DNA from: Thalassospira indica
GTDB lineage: Bacteria; Pseudomonadota; Alphaproteobacteria; Rhodospirillales; Thalassospiraceae
Assembly (NCBI RefSeq): GCF_003403095.1
Contig: NZ_CP031555.1
Coordinates: forward strand, 620,001 to 684,000
Length of the DNA: 64,000 nucleotides
Reading direction: 5' to 3'
A program made the position numbers and the translations under genes. How positions within the stretch are numbered: the first letter of the stretch is position 1; each line of letters opens with the position of its first letter. The notes under the pieces are model-generated. The model made no database searches and had not been told where the DNA came from. It saw only the letters and a program-made list of their open reading frames with translations. Below are positions 24,543 to 34,191 of this stretch, piece after piece.

Positions 24543-25919
24543 ATGACGACCATGATCGAGCATCCCGGCGAACAGGATTTTCTGCATCGTTTGATGCTTG
24601 ATAACCCGTGGTGGGATGGTGTTACCGATGATCAGGTGCAAGGCTTGCCGCAACGGGCGTTTTTCAAGCGATTTTGGGCGGCGATCGAAAAGAATGACGG
24701 GCAGAAGGCGGTTGTTCTGACCGGCCCGCGCGGGGTGGGCAAGACCGTGATGACGCGCCAGGCCGTGGCGGAGCTTTTGAATGCCGACACGCCAAGACGC
24801 CATGTTTGCTATATCTCGCTTGAACATCCGCTGTTTCTGGAAATAGATCTGCCGCGTTTGCCGAAATTGCTGCGCTCCATGCGCGGTATTTCGGCCGATC
24901 ATCCGCTTTGGCTGTTTATCGACGAGGTATCCTATCAGCGCGACTGGGAGGCAAGCCTGATCAAGTTGCTCGCCGCCGATCCGATGTTACGCGTGGTGGC
25001 GGTCAGTGCGCTGGCGCCAGCCGGGGATAATGCGGAATATATCCAGAGCCTGTTTTTACCGCCTTTCAGCTTTGCCGAATATCTTGAGCAAAAGGGCATC
25101 GCGCCGAGTGATGTTTTGCCCGAAACACCCAATGTCGGGCGTTACACCGCCGATGTGCCAGACGGGTTGATTGAACTGAACGATCTGTTTGAGGACTATA
25201 TCAACGAAGGCGGTTTTCATGCCGCCAATGGCGAGGCCGGGGCCATTCACCGATCGCTTCATTCGGATTTGCCGGGCCTGCATGGCATTTCAAGCCCGTC
25301 GGACCTGCATCGGTTGTTTGCGCTTCTGGCCTATAACACCGGTTCGGAATTTTCGATCGAGGGGCTGGCGCGCGAGCTTGATATCGCGAAGAACACGCTT
25401 CGGCGGTATCTTGAATATCTTGAAAGTGCCTGGCTGGTGCGCCGTCTTGAACGTGTCGATCAGGATGCCAAACCGTTTCAGCGCGCGGTGGCGTTCAAGG
25501 TGCACCTTATTCATCCGGGCCTGCGCACCGGTTTGATTGGTGTTCGGGCATCTGATAGTGCCACCATCACACGACTGGCGGAAACCGCGATCCAGACCCA
25601 GTTCCTGACGTCAAGTGTCGGGATGGAAAGCCTGTATTACGCGCGCTGGGGGCAATATGAGGTGCCGTTCGTGTTCCTTGATCGTCGGTCCGGCACGCCT
25701 TTGTTTGCCTATCACTGCCTGTGGCGGGATGAGGCGATCCGCAAGCCCAAGGAAATCCGCGCACTGGTCAATTTCCGGGGCAGTCATGCGCTGCCATTGG
25801 GTGCGTTTGTCCTGACCAAGGCGCAGTGGCATGGCGGCAAGCTTGGCGGGGTGCCGATGCGTTTTGAACCGGCCAGTGTGCTGGCCCTTCGGATCGGGCT
25901 TGAATTTTCGCAGCTTTGA
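24543..25919 (+). CDS. AAA-type ATPase of the AAA_14/DUF4143 family
   Basis: A 458-residue cytoplasmic ATPase. Walker A is 'GPRGVGKT' (61-68) and Walker B 'LWLFIDEVS' (122-130). A winged-helix-like part follows ('EFSIEGLARELDIAKNTLRRYLEYLESAWLV' lies at about 285-315), then a nuclease-like C-terminal region as in DUF4143 proteins. These archaeal/bacterial STAND-like ATPases are frequent in accessory DNA and have no settled function. It stands alone behind the psp terminator. GGGGAGCACC before the ATG is a weak to moderate ribosome site. The family call is fairly firm; the role is unknown. Confidence 0.75.
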   Translation: MTTMIEHPGEQDFLHRLMLDNPWWDGVTDDQVQGLPQRAFFKRFWAAIEKNDGQKAVVLTGPRGVGKTVMTRQAVAELLNADTPRRHVCYISLEHPLFLEIDLPRLPKLLRSMRGISADHPLWLFIDEVSYQRDWEASLIKLLAADPMLRVVAVSALAPAGDNAEYIQSLFLPPFSFAEYLEQKGIAPSDVLPETPNVGRYTADVPDGLIELNDLFEDYINEGGFHAANGEAGAIHRSLHSDLPGLHGISSPSDLHRLFALLAYNTGSEFSIEGLARELDIAKNTLRRYLEYLESAWLVRRLERVDQDAKPFQRAVAFKVHLIHPGLRTGLIGVRASDSATITRLAETAIQTQFLTSSVGMESLYYARWGQYEVPFVFLDRRSGTPLFAYHCLWRDEAIRKPKEIRALVNFRGSHALPLGAFVLTKAQWHGGKLGGVPMRFEPASVLALRIGLEFSQL

Positions 25920-25947
25920 TTGGGGTGTGCGGCAAGGGAGGTCTCTG

Positions 25948-26505
25948 ATGATCGGGCTGTTACGGTTTTACCTTTTGATTGTTGGCGGGGCGGTTTTGCC
26001 GGGGAGTGCGTTTGCACAGGCAGAAGTGACATGCCCTGCCGATCCGCATTGGAGTGCGACCACACCGCCGATCAATACCCAGCATGTCTTTTGCGGTGAA
26101 GTTGATGGCGACCGGGCCAAAGGGTTTCATTCCCGCCCGGATGGCATCAATCCGGCCAGTGTAGCCAATGTGCAAATCACGCAAGAGCCCAATGAAAGCG
26201 GCGTTTACGGCGCGACCATCACACTGGTGAACCCCGATGGAGCCAACCCGTCCAAGTTTTCGACCATGTACCCGGATACATGCAGTCAGGCGGAGGTCGA
26301 GAAATCCATTATTCATGCCTATGACCATCAAGTGGCCTGCCCGACCGGCGCGCCGCATTGGGCATCTTGCGGGTTTAACCGGCCCGAAGGCGGATCGGTG
26401 GCGGGTGCCGGATATTGCCTTGGTCCATCGGAAGACGCGCGTTTTTACATTGCCTTTGCCACGCTAAGAGATGGCAAAATCAATACCGCCTTTCCGCTGT
26501 ATTGA
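25948..26505 (+). CDS. Secreted EndoU-like ribonuclease
   Basis: A 185-residue protein with a signal peptide (hydrophobic 5-22, likely cut after 'AFA'). The rest matches bacterial EndoU domains: the first histidine in 'QHVFCGEV' (H46), the second in 'KGFHSRP' (H61), and a late 'KFSTMYPD' with K103 and Y108 at the catalytic lysine and Thr/Tyr positions. EndoU enzymes cut RNA at uridines and occur as toxins in bacterial competition systems. Six cysteines fit an extracytoplasmic protein. AAGGGAGGT precedes ATG 25948. The next gene starts ten bases later and could encode a cytoplasmic partner. Confidence 0.75.
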   Translation: MIGLLRFYLLIVGGAVLPGSAFAQAEVTCPADPHWSATTPPINTQHVFCGEVDGDRAKGFHSRPDGINPASVANVQITQEPNESGVYGATITLVNPDGANPSKFSTMYPDTCSQAEVEKSIIHAYDHQVACPTGAPHWASCGFNRPEGGSVAGAGYCLGPSEDARFYIAFATLRDGKINTAFPLY

Positions 26506-26515
26506 TGGGGGCGTG

Positions 26516-26848
26516 ATGGCAGACAATGAGTTTCCTGTTCCCGACTGGCCGGGCAAGGTGGCCGGTGACGTTGGGCATGATCGCATTGCGGCCGTGCTGG
26601 TGATGGACATTCAGCGTGCACCGGACTGGGCAAATACCGTGCTTTCCCACCTGCGCAATGTGCAGGAAGGTGTTGAAGACCATTGGGAAATGGCGATGAA
26701 TGCCTACATCTTAAAGGCAGCTCGAAAAACAAGTGCCATTGAACCGGCCTATGCCGAGGCGGGGGAATCCGTTGTGACGGTAAGTACGGGGGACCTGATT
26801 TTGGCGCTTGAAGCATGGTGTGCGGTGCTTTCAGACAATCCGGATTAA
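26516..26848 (+). CDS. Small acidic cytoplasmic protein, candidate EndoU immunity partner
   Basis: I do not recognise the family of this 110-residue protein. It has no signal peptide or membrane segment, is acidic (pI clearly below neutral by eye), and looks mainly alpha-helical ('WANTVLSHLRNVQEGVEDHWEMAMNAYI', residues about 38-65). It ends with 'TGDLILALEAWCAVLSD', a C-terminal helix of a kind found in several immunity proteins. It sits ten bases behind the EndoU-like gene with a GGGGG ribosome site, the order expected of toxin then immunity. The function is inferred from position only. Confidence 0.6.
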   Translation: MADNEFPVPDWPGKVAGDVGHDRIAAVLVMDIQRAPDWANTVLSHLRNVQEGVEDHWEMAMNAYILKAARKTSAIEPAYAEAGESVVTVSTGDLILALEAWCAVLSDNPD

Positions 26849-26908
26849 CCGGGCGGAAAGCAATTTGCCCGACTGTGGGCACGGGTTGGTGATTAGGGAC
26901 CGAGCGGT

Positions 26909-28054
26909 TTGACGGTGATTTTCAGGCGTATCGAGACGTTTGCAGTGTTTGTGGTGATGGCATGTGTCCTGTTGCACGCCATGCCGGTTTTCGCACAGCA
27001 AGGCAAAGCTTCACCGGGGACTGCTGGCGATCCGCTGGAAAAATTCCTGCACCAATATGTTGAACATGCCGGTTTGCCGGGCGGAGTTGTGGCGATTGGC
27101 TATGACCAAGGCAATGTGCGCTATGCCGCGACCGGATACCCCAGTGTGCAGCCTGATCGGGGCATGACGCGTGACCGGCAGTTTTATATCGGATCGCTGA
27201 CCAAGATGATGACGGCGGTTGTGACCCTGCAGCTGGCATCGGAAAAGCGGATTGATTTGTCCGACAAAATTGGAAAATTCCTGCCCAAAGAATATGAAGG
27301 AAGGATTGCCAATGCCGACAGCGCAACCATCCGGGATTTGTTGCGCAACAGTTCAGGCATCCCCGACTACCTTGATGGCGAGTTCTTTTTCCAGCTGGTC
27401 GGGCGCGACCCGCAGCATGGCTGGCGCAATGTCGAACTGTTGCCGCTGATTGCTGATCGCGAAGCCTATTTCGAACCAGGCAAGAATTATGCCCCGTCAA
27501 ACAGCAACTTCATCTTGCTGGGCGTGATGATCGAAGCGGTCGAGGGTGACCATATCGAAGCGATATTCAATCGCCGGATTTTTGAACCGGCCGAGATGAT
27601 CAATACATCCTTTGGCCGCTATCCAAGACCGGACTTGTTGGCACGTGGCTTTGACGATGCCGATGGGGATGGCAAGCTTGAAGATGTCACCGATTATGAT
27701 GTTGGCGATCAGCTGGCCGATGGCGGGGTGATTTCGACCGCCGAGGACATGGTCAAATTTGCCCGCGCGCTTTTCGTCAACGGGGTGCTGTTGGGACCAA
27801 ACGCCCTTGAACGGGCGACAACCGATACCATTTTTGCCGGTGATGGCTCCTATGGCTATGGGCTGATGATCGGGTCCAGCGACTGGGGGCCAGTCTGGGG
27901 CCATGACGGGATCTATTTCGGCTATTCGGCAGAGTTTTCCTGGTTCCCGGATCAGAACACGGTGGTGGTGTTCCTGGCCAATGGCCGGGCGCTTAATGAA
28001 GTGCCGAGCGTGACCAGCATGTTAATGACCGGTTTGTTCGGCAAGCCGGAATAG
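26909..28054 (+). CDS. Class C beta-lactamase-like serine hydrolase (exported)
   Basis: A 381-residue exported protein; the signal peptide core is residues 10-28, likely cut after 'VFA'. The nucleophile motif is 'SLTK' (S96, K99) in 'YIGSLTKM', and the C-terminal 'GHDGIYFGYS' matches the family HxG region. In the second motif, where relatives have YSN after 'FxPG', this protein reads 'FEPGKNYAPSNSNF', with proline in place of the tyrosine, so activity may be altered. Likely substrates are peptidoglycan peptides or esters; resistance function is not implied. The start appears to be TTG 26909 with AGGGA ten bases upstream. Confidence 0.8.
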   Translation: MTVIFRRIETFAVFVVMACVLLHAMPVFAQQGKASPGTAGDPLEKFLHQYVEHAGLPGGVVAIGYDQGNVRYAATGYPSVQPDRGMTRDRQFYIGSLTKMMTAVVTLQLASEKRIDLSDKIGKFLPKEYEGRIANADSATIRDLLRNSSGIPDYLDGEFFFQLVGRDPQHGWRNVELLPLIADREAYFEPGKNYAPSNSNFILLGVMIEAVEGDHIEAIFNRRIFEPAEMINTSFGRYPRPDLLARGFDDADGDGKLEDVTDYDVGDQLADGGVISTAEDMVKFARALFVNGVLLGPNALERATTDTIFAGDGSYGYGLMIGSSDWGPVWGHDGIYFGYSAEFSWFPDQNTVVVFLANGRALNEVPSVTSMLMTGLFGKPE

Positions 28055-28180
28055 TTTTCTGGATCCTGCTTGTTCATGCCGCAGCGCAAAAAGTGGCTTG
28101 CAGTGAAAAGCGAGTTTGGGTAATTTTCGTAAAAATAAAAACCAATTATTGAACGAATATTATCAAACGGGAGATTCCTG

Positions 28181-29059
28181 ATGGCTGCTGCCCCACGTCC
28201 GCGCCGCTCTGTTTTGTATATGCCGGGATCAAATGCGCGTGCCCTTGAAAAGGGCCGGACGCTTCCGGCCGATGGGCTTATTCTGGATCTTGAGGATGCG
28301 GTGGCACCGGATGCCAAGGATACCGCGCGCGATCAGATCGTAAGTGCGCTTTCCGAGGGTGGCTATGGGAAACGTGAAATCCAAATCAGGACCAATGGTC
28401 TGAATACGCCATGGGGTTATGCCGATATTGTTGCGGCATCCAAGACATCAGCCGATGCCATCCTGCTGCCCAAGGTCGAGAGTGCCGATACCGTCCGTCA
28501 GGTCGCCACTATCATGGAAGCCGAAGGCGCACACGCTGGCATGACCATCTGGTGCATGATGGAAACCCCGCTTGCGATGCTAAATGCCAAGGAAATTGCA
28601 GGTGCCCATCCGCGTTTGGGCGGGTTTGTCATGGGGACGTCCGATCTTGCCAAGGATCTCAACTGTGCCCATACGCCGGATCGTTTGCCGATGGTGACCA
28701 GTCTTGGTTTGTGTATGCTGGCGGCCCGCGCCTATGGGCTTGCGATCCTGGATGGTGTGCATCTTGATCTGTCGGATGATGCCGGATTTGACGCATCCTG
28801 CAAGCAGGGCCGTGAGTTCGGCTTTGACGGCAAAACCCTTATTCATCCCAAAACCATTGCCGCGGCCAACGAGGCCTTTGCCCCGGCAGAGGCCGAGATC
28901 GACTGGGCGCGCAAGATCATTGCCGCCCACGAAGAAGCCAGTGCCCAAGGCAAGGGCGTTGTCGTGGTCGATGGCAAGCTGATTGAAAATCTGCATGTGG
29001 TGTCGGCCAAGAAACTGGTCGCGATGGCAGATTTGATCGCAGAGATGGACGCCGCCTGA
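28181..29059 (+). CDS. HpcH/HpaI-family CoA ester lyase (malyl-CoA lyase/thioesterase type)
   Basis: A 292-residue enzyme of the citrate-lyase-beta family. 'RSVLYMPGSNARALEKG' at the N-terminus, 'ADGLILDLEDAV', 'ILLPKVESAD' and 'MMETPLAMLNA' are its signatures and provide the Mg2+ and CoA sites. In alphaproteobacteria such proteins cleave L-malyl-CoA or beta-methylmalyl-CoA to glyoxylate plus acetyl- or propionyl-CoA (Mcl1), or hydrolyse (S)-malyl-CoA (Mcl2). The next gene is a mesaconyl-CoA hydratase, which makes beta-methylmalyl-CoA, so a role in the ethylmalonyl-CoA pathway is likely. CGGGAGATT lies before the ATG. Confidence 0.85.
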   Translation: MAAAPRPRRSVLYMPGSNARALEKGRTLPADGLILDLEDAVAPDAKDTARDQIVSALSEGGYGKREIQIRTNGLNTPWGYADIVAASKTSADAILLPKVESADTVRQVATIMEAEGAHAGMTIWCMMETPLAMLNAKEIAGAHPRLGGFVMGTSDLAKDLNCAHTPDRLPMVTSLGLCMLAARAYGLAILDGVHLDLSDDAGFDASCKQGREFGFDGKTLIHPKTIAAANEAFAPAEAEIDWARKIIAAHEEASAQGKGVVVVDGKLIENLHVVSAKKLVAMADLIAEMDAA

Positions 29060-29182
29060 CAGGCCTGCTTGTACGCAGACAAACGGTTCGCGCCGGGAGA
29101 TGAAAATGGCTGCATCCAAGACAGCCAAGCGGCGCGCATCGGCATTTCACAGAAAATCCGGCCTTTCAGGGGAGGCAATCGA

Positions 29183-30232
29183 ATGTCAAAAACCAATCCG
29201 GGCAATTATTTTGAGGATTTCCAGATCGGACAGGAAATCCGCCACGCCACGCCGCGCACGATCACAAGCGGTGATGTGGCACTTTATACCGGGCTGTATG
29301 GCCCGCGCTTTGCCGTGCAGTCGTCTGACGAGTTTGCCCAAAGCATTGGATTTAAGGCTGCCCCGGTGGATGACTTGCTGGCATTTCATATGGTGTTTGG
29401 CAAGACGGTGCCCGATGTGTCGCTGAATGCCGTGGCCAATCTTGGGTATGCCGGGGGCGTGTTTGGCGTTCCGGTCTATCCCGGTGATACGGTCAGTTCG
29501 GTTTCGACCGTGACCGGGATCAAGGAAAATTCCAACGGCAAGACAGGCGTTGTTTACGTCAATTCCGTCGGGCGCAATCAGCGCGGTGAGATGGTGCTTG
29601 ATTACAATCGTTGGGTCATGGTGCGCAAACGCGATGAAAGTGCTCCGGCCCCTGAAACCGTCCTGCCGGAATTGCCCGGCGTCGTCGCGCCCGAGGCATT
29701 TCAGATCCCGGTCGGGCTTGATGTATCGGGCTATTCGACAGAGCTTTCCGGATCACTGCATCGTTGGGACGACTATTATGTAGGCGAAAAGATCGATCAT
29801 GTCGATGGCATGACCCTGGAAGAGGCTGAACATCAGATCGCAACAAGGCTTTATCAAAATACCGCCAAGGTTCATTTCGATCAGGTCGCGGCCAATGGCG
29901 GACGATTTGGCAAGCGGTTGATCTATGGCGGGCATATCATTTCGCTGTGCCGGGCGCTGTCATTCAACGGGCTTGGCAACGCGTTTCGGATTGCCGCGAT
30001 CAATGCCGGGGCGCATGCCAATCCGGCCTTTGCCGGGGATACGATTTTTGCCTGGTCGGAAGTTCTGGGGAAGTTCGAGGTGCCCGGTCGGCGCGATTTG
30101 GGTGCGCTTCGCCTGCGCCTTGTTGCCGTGCGCGACCGTCAGGCCAGTGACTTCCCGCTGAAAGACGCGGATGGCAAATATCAGTCTGATGTCTTGCTTG
30201 ATTTTGACTACACGGTGCTGATCGCGCGCTGA
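29183..30232 (+). CDS. mch: MaoC-like mesaconyl-CoA hydratase
   Basis: A 349-residue double-hotdog hydratase. The N-terminal 'NYFEDFQIGQEIRHATPRTI' and a second half beginning 'HRWDDYYVGEKIDHVDGMTL' show the internal duplication; the second half keeps the catalytic region 'RLIYGGHIISLCRALSFNGL'. This length and layout are those of mesaconyl-CoA hydratase, which hydrates mesaconyl-CoA to beta-methylmalyl-CoA. AGGGGAGG precedes ATG 29183. It follows the CoA ester lyase by 123 bases on the same strand; together they make glyoxylate and propionyl-CoA. Confidence 0.88.
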   Translation: MSKTNPGNYFEDFQIGQEIRHATPRTITSGDVALYTGLYGPRFAVQSSDEFAQSIGFKAAPVDDLLAFHMVFGKTVPDVSLNAVANLGYAGGVFGVPVYPGDTVSSVSTVTGIKENSNGKTGVVYVNSVGRNQRGEMVLDYNRWVMVRKRDESAPAPETVLPELPGVVAPEAFQIPVGLDVSGYSTELSGSLHRWDDYYVGEKIDHVDGMTLEEAEHQIATRLYQNTAKVHFDQVAANGGRFGKRLIYGGHIISLCRALSFNGLGNAFRIAAINAGAHANPAFAGDTIFAWSEVLGKFEVPGRRDLGALRLRLVAVRDRQASDFPLKDADGKYQSDVLLDFDYTVLIAR

Positions 30233-30636
30233 CTCGTCATAAATCCTGGGGTAGCTTAACTTTTCGTTTGGCTGCGCCAGGGTAATTTCGCCGCGCGCCT
30301 GGGCCCGGTCTTGATCGGGTGAGGGCGCATTCATATGTGTTTGCAATAAATAAGACCCGATCCGCTGGCAGTTTCCTTGCGTAAGAAGGTCTAATTGTGC
30401 GATTGCTAAAAGCACGTTACGCCGTAAGTGAATGACCCGTGTCTTTCGCAGCACCCATCCCGCAGGGTGTTTACGGTGTCTGAGAGGTCAACCTACGTAG
30501 TTTAACGGAGGCAGTTGAGGCGTTTTTGTTACTGAAATCTTTGGTTTACAAAGGGGTTCAGATTGACTCAAACCCGCTGCATGGGTAAATAAGCCCTGCT
30601 TTCCCGCCAGCTACTTTGAGAAGAGGCAATTCCGCT
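30233..30636. other. Upstream region of the sdh operon
   Basis: These 404 bases precede sdhC and should contain its promoter and leader. A weak hairpin (GCACCCATCCCGCAGGGTGT, 30451-30470) and a T-rich part near 30520-30545 are present. I cannot assign a promoter, regulator site or small RNA with confidence, and overlapping frames show no coding character. Confidence 0.35.
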
Positions 30637-31017
30637 ATGAGCAAAGCCAATCGGCCGCTGTCTCCGCACTTGCAGGTGTACCGGCTTCCGATGACGGCAA
30701 AGATGTCCATCTCTTTCCGTGTGATGGGTGTCGGCCTTGCCATTGGTTTCGTATTTTTGGCGTCCTGGCTGATTGGTGCCGGCGCTGGTCGTGAGGCCTT
30801 TAACGGCTATCACGGATTTTTCACCTCGTGGTTTGGTCTGCTGTTGCTGTTCGGTTGGACGGCGGCGTTTTATTACCACGCCTGCAACGGTCTCCGTCAC
30901 CTTGTCTGGGATACCGGTCGCGGCCTGACGAATGAGGGTGCTGCCAAAGGCAACCCGATCGTCCTTGGCGCGGCAGTCGTGCTGACCATTCTCACCTGGA
31001 TCATCGGTCTGGCCTAA
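30637..31017 (+). CDS. sdhC: Succinate dehydrogenase cytochrome b556 subunit
   Basis: A 126-residue membrane anchor of complex II with three membrane helices. 'RPLSPHLQVYRLP' at the N-terminus is the SdhC signature, and 'HACNGLRHLVWDTG' carries the heme b ligand histidine. AGAAGAGG precedes ATG 30637. It is the first gene of sdhCDAB, an order common in alphaproteobacteria, and 26 bases separate it from sdhD. Confidence 0.95.
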   Translation: MSKANRPLSPHLQVYRLPMTAKMSISFRVMGVGLAIGFVFLASWLIGAGAGREAFNGYHGFFTSWFGLLLLFGWTAAFYYHACNGLRHLVWDTGRGLTNEGAAKGNPIVLGAAVVLTILTWIIGLA

Positions 31018-31043
31018 GGCCGGGCAAGAGGGGACAACTTGTC

Positions 31044-31427
31044 ATGAAGATGCAATCCGATCTGGGCCGTGTCCGCGGTCTCGGTTCTGCCAAAAGTGGC
31101 TCTTCGCACTGGTGGACCCAGCGCGTTACGGCTGCTGCAAACCTTCCGCTCGGCATCTGGTTTATTGTTTCTATACTTGCCGGGCACACGGCAAATTACG
31201 ATGCCGTTCACGCTTGGTTGAGCTCGTATTTCCATTCAACCATGATGATCCTGATGATCGTCAGCGTCGCCGTGCATTTCACGCACGGCCTGCAGGTTGT
31301 GATCGAAGATTATGTGCATAACCGTAAAGCAGAAGTGGTCTCGCTGATGCTGATCAAGGCGGTCGCAGCGTTCTTGTCTGTGGCGGCCATCGTATCAGTC
31401 CTGCGTATCGTTTTTGCCGGAGCCTGA
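31044..31427 (+). CDS. sdhD: Succinate dehydrogenase membrane anchor subunit
   Basis: A 127-residue protein with three membrane helices. '[25 protein letters not shown]' (about 10-34) is the conserved SdhD start, and '[16 protein letters not shown]' has the heme and quinone-site histidine and tyrosine. It anchors SdhAB to the inner membrane with SdhC. The stop is four bases before the sdhA ATG. Confidence 0.93.
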   Translation: MKMQSDLGRVRGLGSAKSGSSHWWTQRVTAAANLPLGIWFIVSILAGHTANYDAVHAWLSSYFHSTMMILMIVSVAVHFTHGLQVVIEDYVHNRKAEVVSLMLIKAVAAFLSVAAIVSVLRIVFAGA

Positions 31428-31431
31428 GCCA

Positions 31432-33228
31432 ATGAGTGAATCTTATAAAATTATCGACCATAACTACGACGTCGTTGTTATGGGTGCGGGTGGCGCGGGT
31501 TTGCGCGCGACACTGGGTACGGTTGAAGCCGGCCTTAAAACCGCATGTATCACCAAGGTCTTCCCGACCCGTTCGCACACCGTTGCTGCCCAGGGCGGTA
31601 TCGGCGCATCGCTTGGCAACATGTCCGAGGATCACTGGCAGTGGCATATGTATGACACCGTCAAGGGTTCGGACTGGCTGGGGGATCAGGACGCGATCGA
31701 ATATATGTGCCGTAACGCCGTTCCGGCGGTTCATGAACTTGAACATTACGGCATGCCGTTCTCGCGGACGGAAGATGGCAAAATCTATCAGCGTCCGTTC
31801 GGTGGCCATACCCGTGACCACGGCAAGGCGCCGGTTGAACGTGCCTGTGCCGCAGCTGACCGTACCGGTCACGCCATGCTCCATACCCTGTATCAGCAGT
31901 GCCTGAAGCACAAAGCGGAATTCTTTGTCGAATATATCGCCCTTGATCTGATCATGGACGAAGACGGTTCGTGCAAAGGTCTGGTGGCCTGGGATCTTGA
32001 TACCGGTGAGCTGCATCGCTTCAACGCCAAGATGGTCATTCTGGCATCTGGCGGTTATGGCCGTGCGTTCTTTAGCTGCACCTCGGCACATACCTGTACT
32101 GGTGACGGTCATGGCATGGTGGCCCGTGCGGGTCTTGGCCTTCAGGACATGGAATTCGTTCAGTTCCACCCGACCGGCATTTACGGTTCAGGCTGCCTGA
32201 TTACCGAGGGTGCCCGTGGTGAAGGTGGTTATCTGACCAACTCCGAAGGCGAACGTTTCATGGAACGTTATGCGCCGACCGTTAAGGACCTTGCATCGCG
32301 TGACGTTGTGTCGCGTGGTATGGCACAGGAAATCCGTGATGGTCGTGGTGTTGGCGAGCACGGCGAATACATCCACCTGCACCTTGAACATCTTGGTTCG
32401 GAAGTGCTGTGGGAACGTCTGCCGGGCATTACCGAAACCGCAAAAATCTTTGCCGGTGTTGATGCGACCAAGGAACCGATCCCGGTCCTGCCGACGGTCC
32501 ATTACAACATGGGCGGTATCCCGACCAACTATAAGGGCGAGGTTCTGCGCCCGACCGCCAAAGACCCGAACGCAATCGTTCCGGGCCTGATGGCGGCTGG
32601 TGAAGCAGCCTGCGTTTCGGTCCATGGTGCAAACCGTCTGGGCACGAACTCGCTGCTCGACCTTGTTGTGTTTGGCCGTGCATGCGGCATGCATGCCGCC
32701 GAAGTGGTCGATGCCAAGGCATCCTTCAAGGAACTCAAAGGCACGGATGGCGAAGAGGCGATTGCACGCTTTGATCGTCTGCGCTGGGCAAAAGGTTCGC
32801 GTCCGACGGCGGATATCCGTTTGGAAATGCAGCGCGTCATGCAGGGTAACTGCGGCGTGTTCCGGACCTCGGAAATCCTTAAAGAAGGCAAGGACAAGCT
32901 TTCTGAAACCGCCAAGACGCTTCCCGACGTCGGTGTTTCGGATCGATCCCTTATCTGGAACTCGGACCTGGTCGAAACTCTCGAGCTTGAGAACCTGATG
33001 ACCTGTGCCGCTGCAACCATGAATTCGGCAGAAGCGCGTCATGAATCGCGTGGTGCACATGCCCACGAAGATTTCCCGAAGCGTGATGACGAAGTCTGGA
33101 TGAAGCATACGATTGCGACCGTTGATACCGAGAAGGGTTATGGCGTTGATCTGACCTACCGTCCGGTCAACAACTTCACCCTTACCGATGAAGTGTCGTA
33201 TATCGAGCCGAAAGAGCGCGTCTATTAA
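31432..33228 (+). CDS. sdhA: Succinate dehydrogenase flavoprotein subunit
   Basis: A 598-residue FAD protein that oxidises succinate to fumarate in the TCA cycle. The N-terminal dinucleotide fold '[15 protein letters not shown]', the FAD-linked histidine in '[12 protein letters not shown]', '[21 protein letters not shown]' with the catalytic region, and '[21 protein letters not shown]' are all present. Length is normal. ATG 31432 follows the sdhD stop directly; an in-frame start six codons earlier would overlap sdhD. Confidence 0.97.
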   Translation: MSESYKIIDHNYDVVVMGAGGAGLRATLGTVEAGLKTACITKVFPTRSHTVAAQGGIGASLGNMSEDHWQWHMYDTVKGSDWLGDQDAIEYMCRNAVPAVHELEHYGMPFSRTEDGKIYQRPFGGHTRDHGKAPVERACAAADRTGHAMLHTLYQQCLKHKAEFFVEYIALDLIMDEDGSCKGLVAWDLDTGELHRFNAKMVILASGGYGRAFFSCTSAHTCTGDGHGMVARAGLGLQDMEFVQFHPTGIYGSGCLITEGARGEGGYLTNSEGERFMERYAPTVKDLASRDVVSRGMAQEIRDGRGVGEHGEYIHLHLEHLGSEVLWERLPGITETAKIFAGVDATKEPIPVLPTVHYNMGGIPTNYKGEVLRPTAKDPNAIVPGLMAAGEAACVSVHGANRLGTNSLLDLVVFGRACGMHAAEVVDAKASFKELKGTDGEEAIARFDRLRWAKGSRPTADIRLEMQRVMQGNCGVFRTSEILKEGKDKLSETAKTLPDVGVSDRSLIWNSDLVETLELENLMTCAAATMNSAEARHESRGAHAHEDFPKRDDEVWMKHTIATVDTEKGYGVDLTYRPVNNFTLTDEVSYIEPKERVY

Positions 33229-33253
33229 GGCGCGGCAAGAGAGGATTTGAGAG

Positions 33254-34036
33254 ATGGTAGAATTCAATCTTCCCGCCAATTCGGTCGTCAAAGAGGGCAA
33301 AACGTTCTCTGCGCCGGCTGACGCGAAGAATGTCCGTGCGTTCAAGATTTACCGTTTTGATCCGGACAGTGGCGACAACCCGCGTACCGACACTTATGAC
33401 ATCGACCTCGACAAATGCGGGCCGATGGTTCTTGATGCGCTGATCAAGATCAAGAACGAGATCGACGCGACCCTTACCTTCCGCCGTTCTTGCCGTGAAG
33501 GCATTTGCGGTTCGTGCGCGATGAACATCGATGGCCGTAACACCCTTGCGTGCCTGAAGCCGATCGAAGACATCAAGGGCGAAGTAAAGATCTATCCGCT
33601 GCCGCATATGCCGGTGGTCAAGGATCTGGTGCCGGATCTTTCGCAGCCCTATGCACAGCTTGCCTCGATCGAGCCGTGGCTTAAGGCCGACAGCCCGACC
33701 CCGCCGGATGGCGAACGTCTGCAGTCGCGTGAAGAGCGTGCCAAGCTTGATGGTCTGTGGGAATGCATTCTGTGCTTCTCCTGCTCGACCGCGTGCCCGT
33801 CCTATTGGTGGAACTCCGACCGTTACCTCGGCCCGGCGGTTCTGCTGCAGGCATACCGTTGGTTGGCAGACTCGCGCGATGAATATACCGGTGAACGTCT
33901 CGATGCACTCGAAGATCCGTTCCGCCTGTATCGTTGCCACACGATCATGAACTGCACCAACACCTGCCCGAAAGGCCTGAACCCGGCGCTTGCGATCACC
34001 GAAATCAAAAAGATGATCGCAGAACGCCGCGCGTAA
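33254..34036 (+). CDS. sdhB: Succinate dehydrogenase iron-sulfur subunit
   Basis: A 260-residue subunit that carries electrons from FAD to ubiquinone. The [2Fe-2S] cluster ligands are in 'CREGICGSC' and a following cysteine, and the [4Fe-4S] and [3Fe-4S] ligands in '[17 protein letters not shown]' and '[17 protein letters not shown]'. GAGAGGATTTGAGAG precedes the ATG. It closes sdhCDAB and is followed by a strong terminator. Confidence 0.97.
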   Translation: MVEFNLPANSVVKEGKTFSAPADAKNVRAFKIYRFDPDSGDNPRTDTYDIDLDKCGPMVLDALIKIKNEIDATLTFRRSCREGICGSCAMNIDGRNTLACLKPIEDIKGEVKIYPLPHMPVVKDLVPDLSQPYAQLASIEPWLKADSPTPPDGERLQSREERAKLDGLWECILCFSCSTACPSYWWNSDRYLGPAVLLQAYRWLADSRDEYTGERLDALEDPFRLYRCHTIMNCTNTCPKGLNPALAITEIKKMIAERRA

Positions 34037-34083
34037 GCCGCAAGCAGTGTTGAACTGATATTGGCGTTTTGCGCCAGTTTGCT

Positions 34084-34119
34084 AAAGCCGCCGAGGATCG
34101 ATGATCCCGGCGGCTTTTT
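34084..34119 (+). terminator. Rho-independent terminator of sdhCDAB
   Basis: AAAGCCGCCG and CGGCGGCTTT form the outer stem, with an inner GGATC/GATCC extension, followed by a T-run. It lies 48 bases after sdhB. Confidence 0.92.
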
Positions 34120-34191
34120 CGTTTGGTCGCATGATGTTAACCCCACAATTACCCAAATGCGCTATGATGGCGTCTGGCTTTTTGCACCAGT

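Noticed and set aside
31354..33345. Two long minus-strand frames over sdhA and sdhB
   Set aside because: Antisense shadows of strongly conserved genes; no domain or start signal.
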